A stretch of 64,000 bases of DNA from assembly GCF_000516985.1 (NCBI RefSeq), contig NW_006917096.1, forward strand, positions 543,606 through 607,605. Direction: 5' to 3'. Made by a program: the position numbers and the translations under genes. Position 1 is the first letter of the stretch; the number at the start of each line of letters is the position of its first letter. Under the pieces are notes generated by a model, which saw only the letters and a program-made list of their open reading frames with translations, had not been told where the DNA came from and ran no database searches. Shown one piece after another: positions 1-12,104 of this stretch. The DNA is from Pestalotiopsis fici W106-1. Its lineage: Eukaryota > Ascomycota > Sordariomycetes > Amphisphaeriales > Sporocadaceae.

Positions 1-760
1 ACGAATAAAAACGGAGCGCTTGTATTTTAGGTAGGCCTAGCACTTGCGATTCACGTAAGGAGGAGCGAGCATTGTTCAGGTGCCATGGGGAAGGCATTTG
101 AGAGAGGAGCCACTTGGGGGGAACTCCTGGAGTCTTGTAATACTTGATGTATGTAATTCATCGAATTTGTAAAAACTGGGCCACCAAGAGGTAAAAAACA
201 ACCTTGTTCTATATCATTTGTGTGATCCGGCATTTCGGCAACCTTTCAAGGCTGAACAAGAAACAAAAGGTACTCATTCCATTCCTTCGCATTTTGTGAC
301 TAGAAAGAAACGGCACTGGAGGGGCTTGGAGGATGCAGGTACATACGGGCTACATATGCTTGATCATTTTCTTCCAGTAATATATGGGGCTCCCTTTTTT
401 ATCTCGGGCGGCCGCCTATTGACAGCCAAGAGTCCCAAGATGCAAAGTTGGGAAGAGCCAAGCGCGCCGAGGGCCAGTTGGTTTGCCAGATACGACAAAA
501 GAACGTCATGGTCGTTCCATATAATCCGAATATACGAGGATCAGCGCCAAGGGGGGAAGCCGCCGACTTGCATACATTAGGGTCAGCACGGATATTTCGG
601 GTGTCATTAGAAAGACTTTTTAAAAATCCTACTAAAATGTCCTGCCAACAAAACACTTTGCAGATTGGATTTGCGCCCATTTCATACAAACTGGATGGAT
701 GGGGGGCAGTCGATTTCTCATTATGCGTTATATAGAGACTGTGCAGTAGTGAGCGCATTG

Positions 761-776
761 TAATAATAATAATAAT

Positions 777-852
<76 letters not shown>
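761..852. repeat. TAA/ATC compound trinucleotide microsatellite
   Basis: About six TAA units (761-779) pass directly into a long uninterrupted ATC run to about 852. The minus-strand reading frame across it is a methionine/isoleucine homopolymer, an artefact of the repeat. Confidence 0.95.
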
Positions 853-853
<1 letters not shown>

Positions 854-1345
854 ACAACAATTGACGGGCGGCAGTTTTTAGTTCTCCCGGTCGCCCGCGC
901 CCATTAAAACAGCAGGCCCAAATTTATTTCCAAAGTGCCTGTAAACAGACAGGTAGCAGCCAACCAACCAACCAACCAAAAAAAAGTGTTTGCCGGCCAA
1001 ATTTGCGGCTCCTCAAGCAACAAGTCAGTGAAGTGGGTTTCAACTATCGATCCCTATGGTCCGCTAGAAACTCTGGGCAAGCTGGGAGCTCAAGATGATC
1101 GACACGCCAGTCTTGGCAGGTGCTGTTTTTTCTTCTTTCTTTCTCTTCTCCTCTCCTCCCCCCAATTAATTCCGTGGTAGCATTTTTCTTCTTCTCACTA
1201 CTCGGCGTCAAAAGGGCTGCATCTCGGTTCTGCGGGGGAGGAGCAAGGTCATGGTTGAATTGGCAAAGTTTCCCCCTATCACGTTTCGGCGTCTAGTGTT
1301 TGTACAGCGCGCTAACGGGCCATGTTGGTTAATGGGTCGCGTGCC

Positions 1346-1369
1346 TTTTTTTTTTTTTTTTTTTTTTTT
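1346..1369. repeat. Poly-T tract (24 T)
   Basis: Uninterrupted run of 24 thymines in non-coding DNA. No poly(A) retroposon body or target duplication is evident next to it. Confidence 0.9.
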
Positions 1370-3478
1370 AAGTTGCCCTTGCCCTGCTCATTCCTTTCAA
1401 TACCACTTGGGCGGCATCTCATCCCAGAGCCGATATTTCCGAGTCTTGGTCGGATTTGTTACAAAGTGTGAGAATCATATCACACCTAGTCATGGTCAAC
1501 AAAGTTGTTGTGTCTGCCGGTGGGGTGGGGGTGGTTGGGGGGGATGGATGTAAGCGGGTTTGGGGCTTGGTTCATGACGATCGCTTTTTGATACAGAGAC
1601 AACACCGGCCAGTGCCTTTGAGTGTCTAGAGTGCCCAGCAACTCAGCTGCATCTTCTTGTCAGATATCTTCTCCATCCTGACCCGCGCCCCGTTACCATC
1701 AATATGCGCCTGCTCGATACGTAGTGTAGATAGGTCGATCAATTTTTTGACTGAAAAGTAGTGGTAGTACTATGGTATGCAGCAGTAAGATTGAACAATG
1801 GGTACCGACTGCCGATTGATTTTTTCTTTCCTTCTTCATACACAAACAGATACCTACCACAGCCGAGCTGAGAGTTGAGAGCTGAGCCTCGCTCGTCAAT
1901 TCAATGCCCATGAATCGACCGACTGTTGATTATATGGCCGCGTCAGTCAGAGAGCTGGCAAGTTGAACTCATTTCACTATAAAAAGATGAAGACGTCGTC
2001 AGATGAAGCGAGGCTGTCGCGCGACTCTCCCCACAACGCCAGTCGCTTCTGGGTTCAAGTCGCGCCTTAGCCTATGGTAGCTAATCCACCAGAAGAAAAA
2101 GGAAACGGTACAGAAGGCCAAAAACCAACAATCCCATGTTCAAAATGTCTCCGTCTCTCTCTTTTGGCCTGTCTCCTCTCTTTCAAAGAGTCCGCCCGAC
2201 CCCCAGCCCGGACACTACAAAGACAAAAAAGAGACGACCGACAGGGCCTAGCCATGTCTGTAAGGTGGCCTTGTGTCAGTGTGGGATATTCCTGGACCAT
2301 GGGTTATTGAAACACAGGGGCTTGCCAGGCCGTCTCCACAAGCTTACGACAGCCCCAGCGCACCGCCCATCGGCTCCTCCTACTGCGAGGACGACTTACG
2401 ACGACGACGACTCGCGGCCAACTACCTACCCTGGCCTCCCGCTTTGGGAATCAGGTACTGATGATCGATCTCTTGTGCGCGTGTGCCTGTCTGCTCACGC
2501 TTTGCACGCACCGCTGCACACTGATGGAAGGAAGGGGGAAAAAAAGGCTTGACACCTCTAATGTCTCCCCTATGGAGCATCTCCCGCAATGAATACGTAC
2601 TCATGCTTAGCCCGTGGTTTGTGGAACCCGCCCCAAGATGACCGCCGAGCGTAGAGCGAGCGCAGCGCAGCGCAGCGCAGGAACCTGGATAGGCAATGGT
2701 CTGTTCTTGTTCTTTTCTTGTCCGTCGGTCGGTGGACTGATGACTTGACTACTGGATGCTTTCTCCATACCATCCGCCGTCGAGTCCCCATGTCAATCCA
2801 TTCAAGACTGACCCGTTTTCCTTCGTCTTGCACACTCTGTTTTCTCATCCGAAAACTCTCTTCTCTCTCTTATTTCTTTACTCTTGTCTTCCCCTCATTA
2901 GTTTCCCCATCCTTTCGACTTCCCAAGGGAATAGATCTTTACGTATTGGATATTCGCAACAGTGTTGTGTAGTCCATCATATGCTCTGACCGGATCCTCT
3001 TGCGAGTTGCTCGGCGATCAAACCCGGCTATCGCGGCCTGTGACGTGACGTTGAATAGCCCAGCGCTTCGGTACTTGAGCCCAGCCAACGGTTTCTTGGC
3101 ACGCCGCATACCACCCCGAAACGGCTTGGCAGATCGACCTTACACCTTTATTCCCGGTCTGTGTCTTTTTTCTCAAGGACCAACAACTCTCTTCATCTGT
3201 TCACGTCTTCTTCATGTTAAATAAACATTGAAACAATTCTTCGGAAACCAAAGTCGCCATCAACAAAACGAGGCTGCTGTCAACAAATCTTGAAAAGAGT
3301 GCCGGCGACCAAGGGGGAGGGAAGTGCCCTAAGCAGTCGGTCCGGCTTTTTCATCGATCGAGTCAAAGAGGCATAGGAGGCAGGCCTGTTGAAAGAACGC
3401 TGCTTTGCTGAGCAAACTCCCATCGCGTCGCACATCGAGTCGCTTTGCAAAAACCTATCATATTACTTATCTGTCAAG

Positions 3479-5065
3479 ATGTTGACAAAACACTTTCAAA
3501 ACTATAGACCCGATGGTCTCATCGAGGGGCTCGGTCTCAAGACACTGTTCGCCTTCTTCTCCGCCAAGGCCATGCGCGGAGGCCCACGCCTGCTGCCTCA
3601 AATTGCGATATGCGTGGTGATCCTCATCGCACTGACGAAATTGCTACCCACGAGATTTTCCGACATTGCTTTTGGTTCGGGTTATACGAGGATTCTCAAA
3701 TGGAGGCCGACGTCTTCATACGACGACGGCAGTATTGGTGGTGGCATTAGGGTGGTGGTTTTTGGTGGAGGCGACATCACCACCCCAAACAAGAGACAGG
3801 AAGAGACTGGTTTCGAGGACAAGTCATGGACTGATGTTCTCTGCGAGCAGGTAATGAAGCACGGGAACTTGATCTCTGAAGTTTGATGATTCTAACAGTG
3901 TTTACAGCTCGATCACTGCAATGCGCACCTGTCTTACACCCCTCAAACTGATGCTCACGGAGGCTCGATTATTTCCAACGATGTCTATGGCCAGACCCTC
4001 GATGTGATCACCTCCTGGCCAAATGTTACCCAAGGTTCCGGCTACGATTACACTTGGATGCCCGAACAGTATCCTGTGCCCACGCATCTGCCCGACCTGG
4101 AACAGCAAATCAACACGTTCCTAGGAACACCGCCGCCCCGCAACCCTCCCCGTGAGACTCTGTGGGTCTTCAACTATGGATATTGGGAAGTCTGGAAGCT
4201 CGCAACCATGCCCCGAGAGATCGCAAAGGAGCTACTGGAGAGGCAAGCAGAGCAGCTTTTCTTGCAGATCGAAAGGCTGTACAGCATGGCCAAGGAGGAT
4301 ACTTCGATTGCTTACTCTGACTACTACACCATGGCAAACATCACCGCGCCTGAGAGTGCAACAGATCAACCTGTCCTCTTGGATGTGCCAGCCGAGCCTT
4401 TCCGCATCTTCATTCCTTCCTTGTTCGACATTTCACTGACACCTGGCTTTGAGACTGCTCGACCTGCACCGCCCCACCCTCACAACAAAGCCAAGGAGAT
4501 GGGCAACGCAGCCTATCTTACCCAAGAGTGGGAGAATATGGTTGCCGACTGGATTGATTCTTGGGTCTCGATTCCGGACCCGGTCATCAACGAGACCACA
4601 CAGGAGACAGCTCTCGTCAAGAGAAATGATGCCTCTGGTCGCACTGTCTACGTCCCGAATGCTCGCCGGGAAGCCATCACGCAGGACACTCCCAAGTACA
4701 TCAAGGAGCTGATTGTTGATCGTCAACTCCATGACTCTGAGCTCGTGGACCACAATGGACTCGGCTCAAAGCCCATCGAAGACGGCTTCCTCGAGGTCTG
4801 GGAGCCTTGCATGCCAGTAAACATGAAGGCCAACACGACTTCTATCACGAAAGAAAAGACTCTCGCGGGTGGTCAAACGCCCAGCGGCATCTGCTCGTTG
4901 CCTAACGAGCACTTGTTCTGGACCGAATTTACTCTTGGCCAGCGCGCAATCACCGAGATTGGCAAGACGGCGGCAAACCGGTTTAGGATGCACGTCGCCA
5001 AGGGTGTAAACTGGTTGAAGAAGGCGCAAGAGACGGAATTGACTCCCCGGGAGTTTCATGGTTGA
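3479..5065 (+). CDS. Membrane-anchored SGNH/GDSL-like hydrolase family protein (2 exons)
   Basis: Exons 3479-3850 and 3908-5065, with a 57-bp intron (GTAATG...TTTACAG, phase 0), give 509 residues. Residues about 41-56 (IAICVVILIALT core) form one hydrophobic segment after a short basic N-terminus, which suggests a type II signal anchor. The conserved block starts at RVVVFGGGD (91-99), and the second exon has LWVFNYGYWEVWKLA, LFLQIERLY, FRIFIPSLFDISLTPGFE and a PPHPHNKA stretch. This layout matches fungal proteins annotated as GDSL lipase/acylhydrolase. The usual GDS nucleophile block reads GGGDITTP here, so I do not see the catalytic Ser clearly and enzymatic activity is uncertain. The start was chosen because it is the first ATG giving a short cytosolic tail before the membrane segment; the frame continues upstream to about 3389. 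An alternative is a non-catalytic SGNH-fold protein. Confidence 0.75.
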
Positions 5066-5974
5066 ACAACTTGAGAGTTCGATACAGAACTTGAAGAAAA
5101 CACCATTCAACAAGCACTGGCATTCAGCGGCTGGTTCTAGCTGAAGCAACCCTTTCAGCGCTTGGATCTCCGTGTCAAACCTTTACGACCATATTCAAGG
5201 TCGACTGTCTTGACTCTAAAAGAGATCACCCACAACCACATCAAGCTCCACGTCATTCTTTTTAAATGACAGTGACGAAATTATTGCGGGCTTTGCACAA
5301 GATCTTTCCAATCGGAGGATCTGTGTATCATCTTCATGACAGGAACGGATAGTTCCCAAAATGCATTAGCCGGCGTTCAGGATCCAGAACTTTGAAAATC
5401 TGGAATAGCTTATAGATTATTCTATATCATGATGTACATAGCGACCATACTTGTATAGCTTGAAAATACCCTTTTGTTCTTTATAATAAAAAGACTTAAC
5501 AACAGACGATCAGTTGGCAGTGAAAATATGGCACTAGATTTAAATGGATAGCCACTATAAACCATGCTTGCAAGGAGTTAAACCGCAAAAATTCATTTTA
5601 TAATTAGTGATTCGAGTTATATAGGCCATTTAAAATAAGAGAGAGATATATAAGACGAAAACCAAATTTCTATAATCAGCCCTGATTCTTGGCATTTGCA
5701 CTTGCTCTATCGTCTGTCTTAAATTCGCGGGTGATGACAGCCAATTAGAGGCTAGCATCTGTGTACGGCTCCAGAGACGAAAAGCTCCGTTCGAAATCCA
5801 AGATGCGGTCATTGATTGCTTAAGTCCGAACCCATCTTCTACCCACCTCGCCCTCGCCACTGTTTGTCTGGCTCTTTTTTTTTCTCCCACCAGCACAACA
5901 ACATTGAAGGACCGCCCGGCACTGGGGATTGATGCTGGGAGTCATTATGGAAATTACATGAAAAATTTCAAAGA
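5066..5974. other. Intergenic, AT-rich centre
   Basis: It lies between two plus-strand genes. The first part is the 3' region of the SGNH-like gene, with AT-rich stretches at about 5400-5700 including an AATAAAA-like string near 5483 that could serve 3'-end formation. The last about 150 bp before 5975 would hold the promoter and leader of the DUF1992 gene. No gene seen. Confidence 0.5.
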
Positions 5975-7856
5975 ATGGCAGGAATAGCGAGATCTGCACA
6001 CCTCTTCTGCTCGACATGTAAGACCGCCCTAGTGCGCCGAGAGGCGGCTCTATCCGTGACCACGCAGCGTAAACGATCAAACGGCGACCGCGTGCGACAC
6101 TCGTCATCGGCATCGTCCACCAGCGGCACGTCGGATGCCACGTCAAACAAGCAGCCCGAAGCCGCAAACAGCGGCAGCCCTCCACCCAACAATGCATCAA
6201 CCGCTGCGAAGAAGCCGGAACCGGGGCCCATGGCCCGGCGCCTCGAGGAAGCCACAGAAGAGGTCCTGCTGACAGGAGGCCGCGCAGGGCGGCGGGCGGT
6301 CGAGGATGCCGGGTTCTCCGAGGAGCTCAAGGAGCGATTATTCGCCAAGGTACAGGACGCCAAGTTTCGCTCCGACCACGCAGCCGCCTTTGCCGAGGCC
6401 GACATGCCGTCGTCTGCCGGCCGCGGCACTGCCCACTTGGTATCGAGCGAGCCCTGGACCGGCCAGGAGAGCACCGGCGATGCCGTCCTGCGCATGCTCG
6501 ACGAGGCGCGCAAGCCGCTGGCCCCCGGCCTGCGCGGAAAGCCCCGCCTGCCCGATCTGAAACCCGTCGACATGCGGCTTGCGCCGCGCGATACCCGGAC
6601 GTCAGGCCAACGGGCCGCGGGCGCTCGAGAGCTAGCGGCGGCGTACACGGGAATGGGGCTCGGCCGGGAGGGCGAGCAGCAGCAGCAACAGAATGGACTC
6701 AATGAGCAAGAGCGCGAGGCCATGCGCAAGGAGTTTCGCGAGCGGTTCCGGCCTGCAGCTCGGGCAATGCCCAATACCATTACGGGCTTGGCATCGCTGG
6801 CGAACGAGCGCATCGAAGATGCCATTGCGCGCGGCCAGTTTAAGAATATACCGCGCGGGAAGGGAATTGAGCGTGATACGCGCTCGGATAATCCGTTTAT
6901 TGACACTACGGAATATATCATGAATAAGATGATCAAACGGCAGGATAGTAAGCAATCCCTTGTGTGATGCAGCATGCATACGATTTCATCTCTTATTTCT
7001 TGCATAGCCGAGAAATTCATGCTAATCTCGGAGTACTGCAGTGGTGCCGCCGTGGATAGAAAAGCAGCAAGAGCTTGTCAAAACGGCACACACCTTCCGA
7101 ACGCGCCTGCGCAATGACTGGAAGCGCCATGCCGCGCGGACAATTGCAAGCAAAGGCGGATCGGTTCAAGCACAAATGGCCAAGGCGCAACGGTATGCCG
7201 AGGCCGAGCAGGTACAAAACCCGCGTCGGCGGGATGTTGAGCAAATTGCCGTGCCGACCAACACGACAGATGATCCCGTCATGGCAAAGCTGCGAGAACA
7301 GCTTGCAACAGAGATGGCTGCAGAGCTTGCGGATAAGGATGGCACGGCCGAGGGAGCTGCTGCTGTTGCTGCCATCACTGCTGCTGTTACTGCCGACAGC
7401 GTCATTTCCAGCAAAGAAGGCGACATTGCGGCTGATGCGCCCACGGCAACACCACAGCCAGTCACCACTATAGACGAAACGCCGCTCCCGCCTCCATTCC
7501 GCGACCCGGAATGGCTGCGCACCGAGCAAACATACATGAACCTATCGATAGAAAACCTCAACACTTTGACGCGGTCCTATAACCTCATGGCACCGGCGCT
7601 GGCCAAGAAGCCGTACTTTTCACTGGAGCGGGAGCTCAACGCGTGCTACGCCGACGTGGCGCCGCAGCTGGCCGCCGCCATCAAGGAGCGGGCGACGCGG
7701 CCGTTCAAGCCGGCTGCCGAGAGCGTGGGACACCGACCCGGCGGCATCCTCGACCGGTTCAACGGCGAGACGCACCGTAGCAAGATTTATGATTCCAAGA
7801 CGCCTAATTACGGCTTCCGTGAAATGTGGAGAGATTTATTCAGGAAGGAGGCTTAG
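5975..7856 (+). CDS. DUF1992 / DnaJ homologue subfamily C member 28-type protein (2 exons)
   Basis: Exons 5975-6947 and 7042-7856, with a 94-bp intron (GTAAGC...CTGCAG, phase 1), give 595 residues. The intron removal is well supported because it joins NKMIKRQD to MVPPWIEKQQEL within the conserved domain. DUF1992 spans about residues 274-345: LANERIEDAIARGQFKNIPR, the GKGIERD and DNPFID blocks, then the PPWIEKQ and FRTRLRNDW blocks. The N-terminus (MAGIARSAHLFCSTCKTALV) is basic, with Ser/Ala/Thr and few acids, compatible with a mitochondrial presequence. Residues 45-85 are Ser/Pro/Asn-rich and probably disordered. A helical region MARRLEEATEEVLLTGG precedes the domain. No J domain (HPD) is visible, which is usual for this fungal form. 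Molecular function is not established for the family. Confidence 0.9.
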
Positions 7857-9477
7857 ATATATATGCATTGAATCATGTTGATTGTGTAAACTTGTACTTG
7901 TACTTCGGATGAGCGGAGCATTTATGTAAAATATGAATTGTACAACTCCTTCACAACCAGTTATTCCATAGTTCGGACAATGTGGTATACAATTATTTCC
8001 ATACAAGCCAAACCCTACTGCTGATTAATATTATCCGAGTCTTCATTCGTGGTGCTGCTGCTTCTTAACCTGTTGGATGATCTCTGTTTGCCGGGGGTTC
8101 CCTTCTGGAAGCTTTATACCATGTCGAATAACCTTAATAGGTGGTCTCACCCATGTTTTACAGGGATGCATTTGCCAGTACGATACTATACTCTCATGAA
8201 CGAACAGACGTGGTATATACAGCAGTGATGGGTCATGGTTGAGTTGCAATCACTGGTTTGATTCGTCTTATTATGAAGATTGGAGCGGAGTGGCTAGAGT
8301 CTCATGGCGACGACTAACAAGACCAAGAGAGATGAATTAAACGTCCTTTACTATTTTGTAAGCACGCCGCAGTGATTATCCAAAGCTTCGTCCATGCCGG
8401 CGGCTGCTTTTTCTGTATGCAGATTACTTGTGGCCAGCATTGATTGATGGAGGTGTCGGTGTTGATTGCTTTTAAAGGGTTTCGACAATGTACGTGCCAT
8501 GAATAAAGTGTGACTTGTATACCAGGTATTCACTCTGGAATCCTTAGTATAGCAACGCAGAAGTGCATGCAGTAAAGTCCCTTCAGCCCCAGGCCGGACG
8601 AACGGAGGAGCAGCCCTTCTGCTCGGGCCGAGCGAAGCTATGCAGAGCTAATATAGTGGGAGGACCCACATGTTATGTGAGACTTTCTCCCTTTCCCCCC
8701 TGGGGCTGGAGGGGACATTTTACAGCGGTTAGAGGCGAACCCGTTTGCGCTTGGTGTGGGCTCTAGAAGCCCTGAAAAACAGCTTCTCTGGGAAGGGGTA
8801 GGGAACCAGCTAGCTGGAGCTTACCCTTGTCACCGACAGCCCCAAGGGCAAATCAACGTCATCCCGCAATCATGGGTTTGGGAGGAAAAAAGAATGAGAG
8901 TGCTCATCACTTGCCTTAGCAAAACGGAGCAAAAAGAAGAGCCGACGACAAAAGACAATAAGCAACAGAAAGACCATAAAAATGTCAAGAGCCCAAGGAG
9001 GGAAGCCATTGGGGAATTGCTGTGAATTGCCCAGAGAGAAATATCTCCATTGATCCAGCTCGCGACAACCTCGGCCTTCGCGTTCTTGCCTGTGCTGAAA
9101 AGAAGGGTGATGAGTTGAGTGGTTTCAACAGCAGCATCCAATTCGGACCTTTAGCTAATCGTCACAAAGTGGGCCCCATTCGTCGAACCACTTTCCTTCT
9201 CGAATTGACTTTCTAAACTTCGACGCTCCGGTCTGCGGACTCTTGTTTCTTTCTCTCCTTCTTTTTCTTCTTCCTCATTACAATTACTTTGCGTTGTGTT
9301 TCTTGCTGAATCCTCTTTCTTCCAATACCTATACCGTCTAGCGGGGCACCGTCGACAGGTCAGCTCGTGAACAACCTCAACATTTCCTTCTTGCTCCCCA
9401 TTTAGTGAGAAAACACCACTGCTCTAGCGTGGTTCGAACATCTCAAAGGGAGAAGGAAAAAAAAATAAACAAAAGCC
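7857..9477. other. Intergenic between DUF1992 gene and ACH1
   Basis: No gene seen. A 10-bp perfect inverted repeat (CAGCCCCAGG near 8584 and CCTGGGGCTG near 8698) flanks a GC-richer patch. Short frames at 8563-9216 have no recognisable domain. The last about 300 bp form the ACH1 promoter/leader. Confidence 0.5.
9241..9280 (+). promoter_or_regulatory. Pyrimidine-rich tract upstream of ACH1
   Basis: A nearly pure CT tract lies about 200 bp before the ACH1 ATG. CT-rich blocks at this position are typical of core promoters and transcription start regions of well-expressed filamentous fungal genes. No TATA box is evident, and the start site itself cannot be read from the sequence. Confidence 0.45.
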
Positions 9478-11332
9478 ATGTATCCCACAGCTGCCCGACT
9501 GCGGAGTGTCGCCGCTCCAGCAGTGTCGGCTCTTTTGAGAGAGCGCATCAAGCGCCCGTCCATGCTGAACAAGCTGTGCAAACCCGAAGACCTCTTGGAG
9601 CATTTTCCCAACGGTGCCTACATCGGCTGGTCCGGATTCACCGGTGTTGGATACCCAAAGTACGTTTTGGACGCTACGATCTCCTAATACCCTTCAAATA
9701 AAAAGAAAAACGAAAGAAAAATACACACACCCCAGTCAGCTCAAGCTTCCTTTTGGCTAAGACCGCGGACTGCAGGAAAGTGCCAACATTTCTGGCAGAC
9801 CATGTCGAGAAGAACAACCTGCAGGGCCAACTGAGGTACTCGCTCTTTGTGGGAGCCTCTTCGGGAGGCGAGACGGAAAACCGCTGGGCCGGTCTAGACA
9901 TGATCAACCGTCGTAGCCCGCATCAAGTTGGCAAGTCGATTGCCAAGGGTATCAATGATGGAAAGATCAACTTTTTCGACAAGCATCTTTCCATGTTCCC
10001 AGTCGACCTGGTTTATGTAAGCGGCTGATTCACCTGGAGAGGAGAGGATTTCAGTCTTGTTGTACTTTTTGGCTAATTTGGTAATCAGGGCTGGTATACC
10101 AAGGACCGCCCCAACAAGAACCTGGATGTTGTGGTTGTAGAGGCGACAGACATCAAGGAGGATGGAAGCATTGTGCTTGGCGCCAGTGTTGGTGCTACAC
10201 CCGAGCTCATCCAGATGGCCGACAAGGTAAGTTTTGAAAACTACAAAGTTGACAACCCACTTTTCGCTAACGGAGTATGTAGATCATCATTGAGGTCAAC
10301 ACTTCGCTGCCGAGTTTTGATGGACTCCACGACATCACCCTGACAGACTTGCCCCCTCACCGCAAGCCATACCTGATCACCAGAGTCGAGGACAGAATCG
10401 GCAGTACATCCATGCCCATTGACCCCGAAAAGGTTGTCGGTATCGTCGAGTCCGATTACCAGGACAAGACTCTGCCCAACTCGCCGGCAGACGCCACTTC
10501 GGCAGCCATTGCCACCCACCTGATCGAGTTCTTTGAGCACGAGGTCAAGCACGGCCGCATGCCCAAGTCGCTTCTCCCGATCCAGTCGGGTATCGGCAAC
10601 ATTGCCAATGCCGTCATTGGCGGTCTTGCCGAGTCCAACTTCTGGAACCTCAAGGTCTGGACCGAGGTGATCCAGGACACCTTCCTGGACCTTTTTGACT
10701 CGGGCCGCCTCGAGTTTGCCACGGCCACATCGATTCGCTTCTCGCCCGAGGGCTTCAAGCGCTTCTACGACAACTGGGAAGCCTACCACAACAAGCTCCT
10801 GCTCCGTTCGCAGCAGGTGTCCAACTCGCCCGAGATCATCCGCCGCCTGGGCGTCATTGGCATGAACACGCCAGTCGAAGTCGACATTTACGCCCACGCC
10901 AACTCGACCTGCGTCATGGGCAGCCGCATGCTCAACGGCCTGGGCGGTTCGGCCGACTTCTTGCGCTCGGCAAAGTACTCCATCATGCACACGCCGTCGA
11001 CGCGCCCGTCCAAGACGGACCCTACGGGTGTGAGCTGCATCGTGCCCATGTGCACGCACGTTGACCAGACGGAGCACGACCTCGACGTGGTTGTGACTGA
11101 GACTGGCCTGGCCGACGTCCGCGGCCTGTCGCCCAAGGAGCGCGCCCGCGTCATTATCGACAAGTGCGCCCACGCCGATTACAAGCCCATCCTCCAGGGC
11201 TACCTCGACAAGGCAGAGTTTGAGTGCTTGCGCAAGGGCTGGGGACACGAGCCCCACCTGCTGTTCAACAGCTTCGACCTCCACAAGGCTCTCCAGGAGG
11301 AGGGCAGCATGAAGAAGGTCAAGAGCTGGTAA
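9478..11332 (+). CDS. ACH1: Acetyl-CoA hydrolase / acetate:CoA transferase (4 exons)
   Basis: Exons 9478-9659, 9776-10016, 10089-10226 and 10283-11332 give 536 residues, close to yeast Ach1. The introns (116, 72 and 56 bp) all have GTA.. donors and AG acceptors. The joins restore conserved text: [36 protein letters not shown] and [17 protein letters not shown]. Family hallmarks follow: [19 protein letters not shown], then WTEVIQD, whose Glu (about residue 315) I take as the CoA-transferase glutamate that forms the glutamyl-CoA thioester. [19 protein letters not shown] and [14 protein letters not shown] complete the fold. The N-terminus ([24 protein letters not shown]) is basic and hydroxylated, consistent with mitochondrial import. 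Ach1 family proteins move CoA between short-chain acyl-CoAs and acetate, handling acetate or propionyl-CoA stress. The gene converges on the minus-strand UNC93-like gene. Confidence 0.96.
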
Positions 11333-12104
11333 ACTTTTGTTTATTATCTTGTCTTGTTCCCCTCGAGTTTAAACCGGCGAAGGAATTTAAAAAAACAGGC
11401 CTCTACTAAGAGAGAACACCCCCCAAGTTGAGGGCACATTCAGGGCACATGGTCTTGCATATATCAAGTTTGGCGATCAGGCGCTTTTTTATTTTTACTT
11501 TGTTCTCTTGATGCATATACACTGGGGTGAGGACCAGAGAATGGGAGAGTCATTCTCAAAATAGATGGGGGGTTATATATAAAGCCTAGTACAATAGGCA
11601 GGGTCTATACTGTATTTCCTGATAGGTCCAACCATTTAAGATATTTTTGTCTATAACCCGACTCCTTGATATACAATCTCTTGGGCAGCCATTTACTGGT
11701 ATGCGGCAAAGCATAATACTAAAAATTTGGAAATGAATCAATGCCGGGGGAAAAAAAAAAAATAGTCGGCAGACACAGTTCCAGACTTTTCTACAACTTC
11801 AGATATATCAAGGCTCAACGTTGTCTCATTAAGTACAGAAATGCAAGAGGTATCAACTAATTGCAAGGATCGAACAATTCCCCTATCTTCCATTCATGCC
11901 CAGACGTTTTGTTCTACAGAGTAGAAAACTGTCTGTTCTCATGAATCCTTCCGGGCCTTTTTGCGTACTCGACCATTCCTGGTTGTATTTCACACAGAAA
12001 TGATGCACGCGGCCCAGACTTATTATCTTGTTGAAACAAGCGACTTATTCGTCTTTCGACTACTACGAAATATCTCCTCTGGCTCGATCATGCAATCGTC
12101 ATGC
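11333..12104. other. Convergent 3' intergenic region
   Basis: It holds the 3' ends of ACH1 (plus) and the UNC93-like gene (minus). AT-rich stretches at about 11570-11760 and an A-run near 11751-11761 could serve 3'-end formation. No gene seen. Confidence 0.5.

Larger units (their letters stand above)
1..3478. other. Intergenic, low-complexity, no supportable gene
   Basis: No reading frame here has a recognisable domain or a plausible exon structure. The stretch carries simple repeats (listed separately), a CCAA run near 960-977 and pyrimidine-rich tracts (for example 2860-2925) of the kind common in fungal promoters and 5' leaders. The last few hundred bases presumably hold the promoter and leader of the gene starting at 3479. 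A 138-codon frame at 2136-2552 is Ser/Pro/Thr/Arg-rich without a recognisable domain, so I do not call it. Confidence 0.6.

Noticed and set aside
399..860. Minus-strand frame of 153 codons
   Set aside because: Its N-terminal part is a methionine/isoleucine homopolymer from the ATC/TAA microsatellite; the rest has no recognisable domain.
2035..2075. GGGTTCAAGTC string resembling a tRNA T-loop
   Set aside because: The five bases on each side do not pair and no acceptor or D-arm can be formed upstream.
2136..2552. Plus-strand frame of 138 codons
   Set aside because: Low-complexity Ser/Pro/Arg-rich text, no conserved motif, no splice context; lies in promoter-like pyrimidine-rich DNA.
5968..7020. 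Minus-strand frame of 350 codons opposite the DUF1992 gene
   Set aside because: Antisense shadow caused by GC-rich third codon positions; arginine/serine-rich and without a domain.
10241..11284. Minus-strand frame of 347 codons opposite ACH1
   Set aside because: Antisense shadow; Val/Gly/Leu-rich text typical of the reverse complement of a codon-biased gene.
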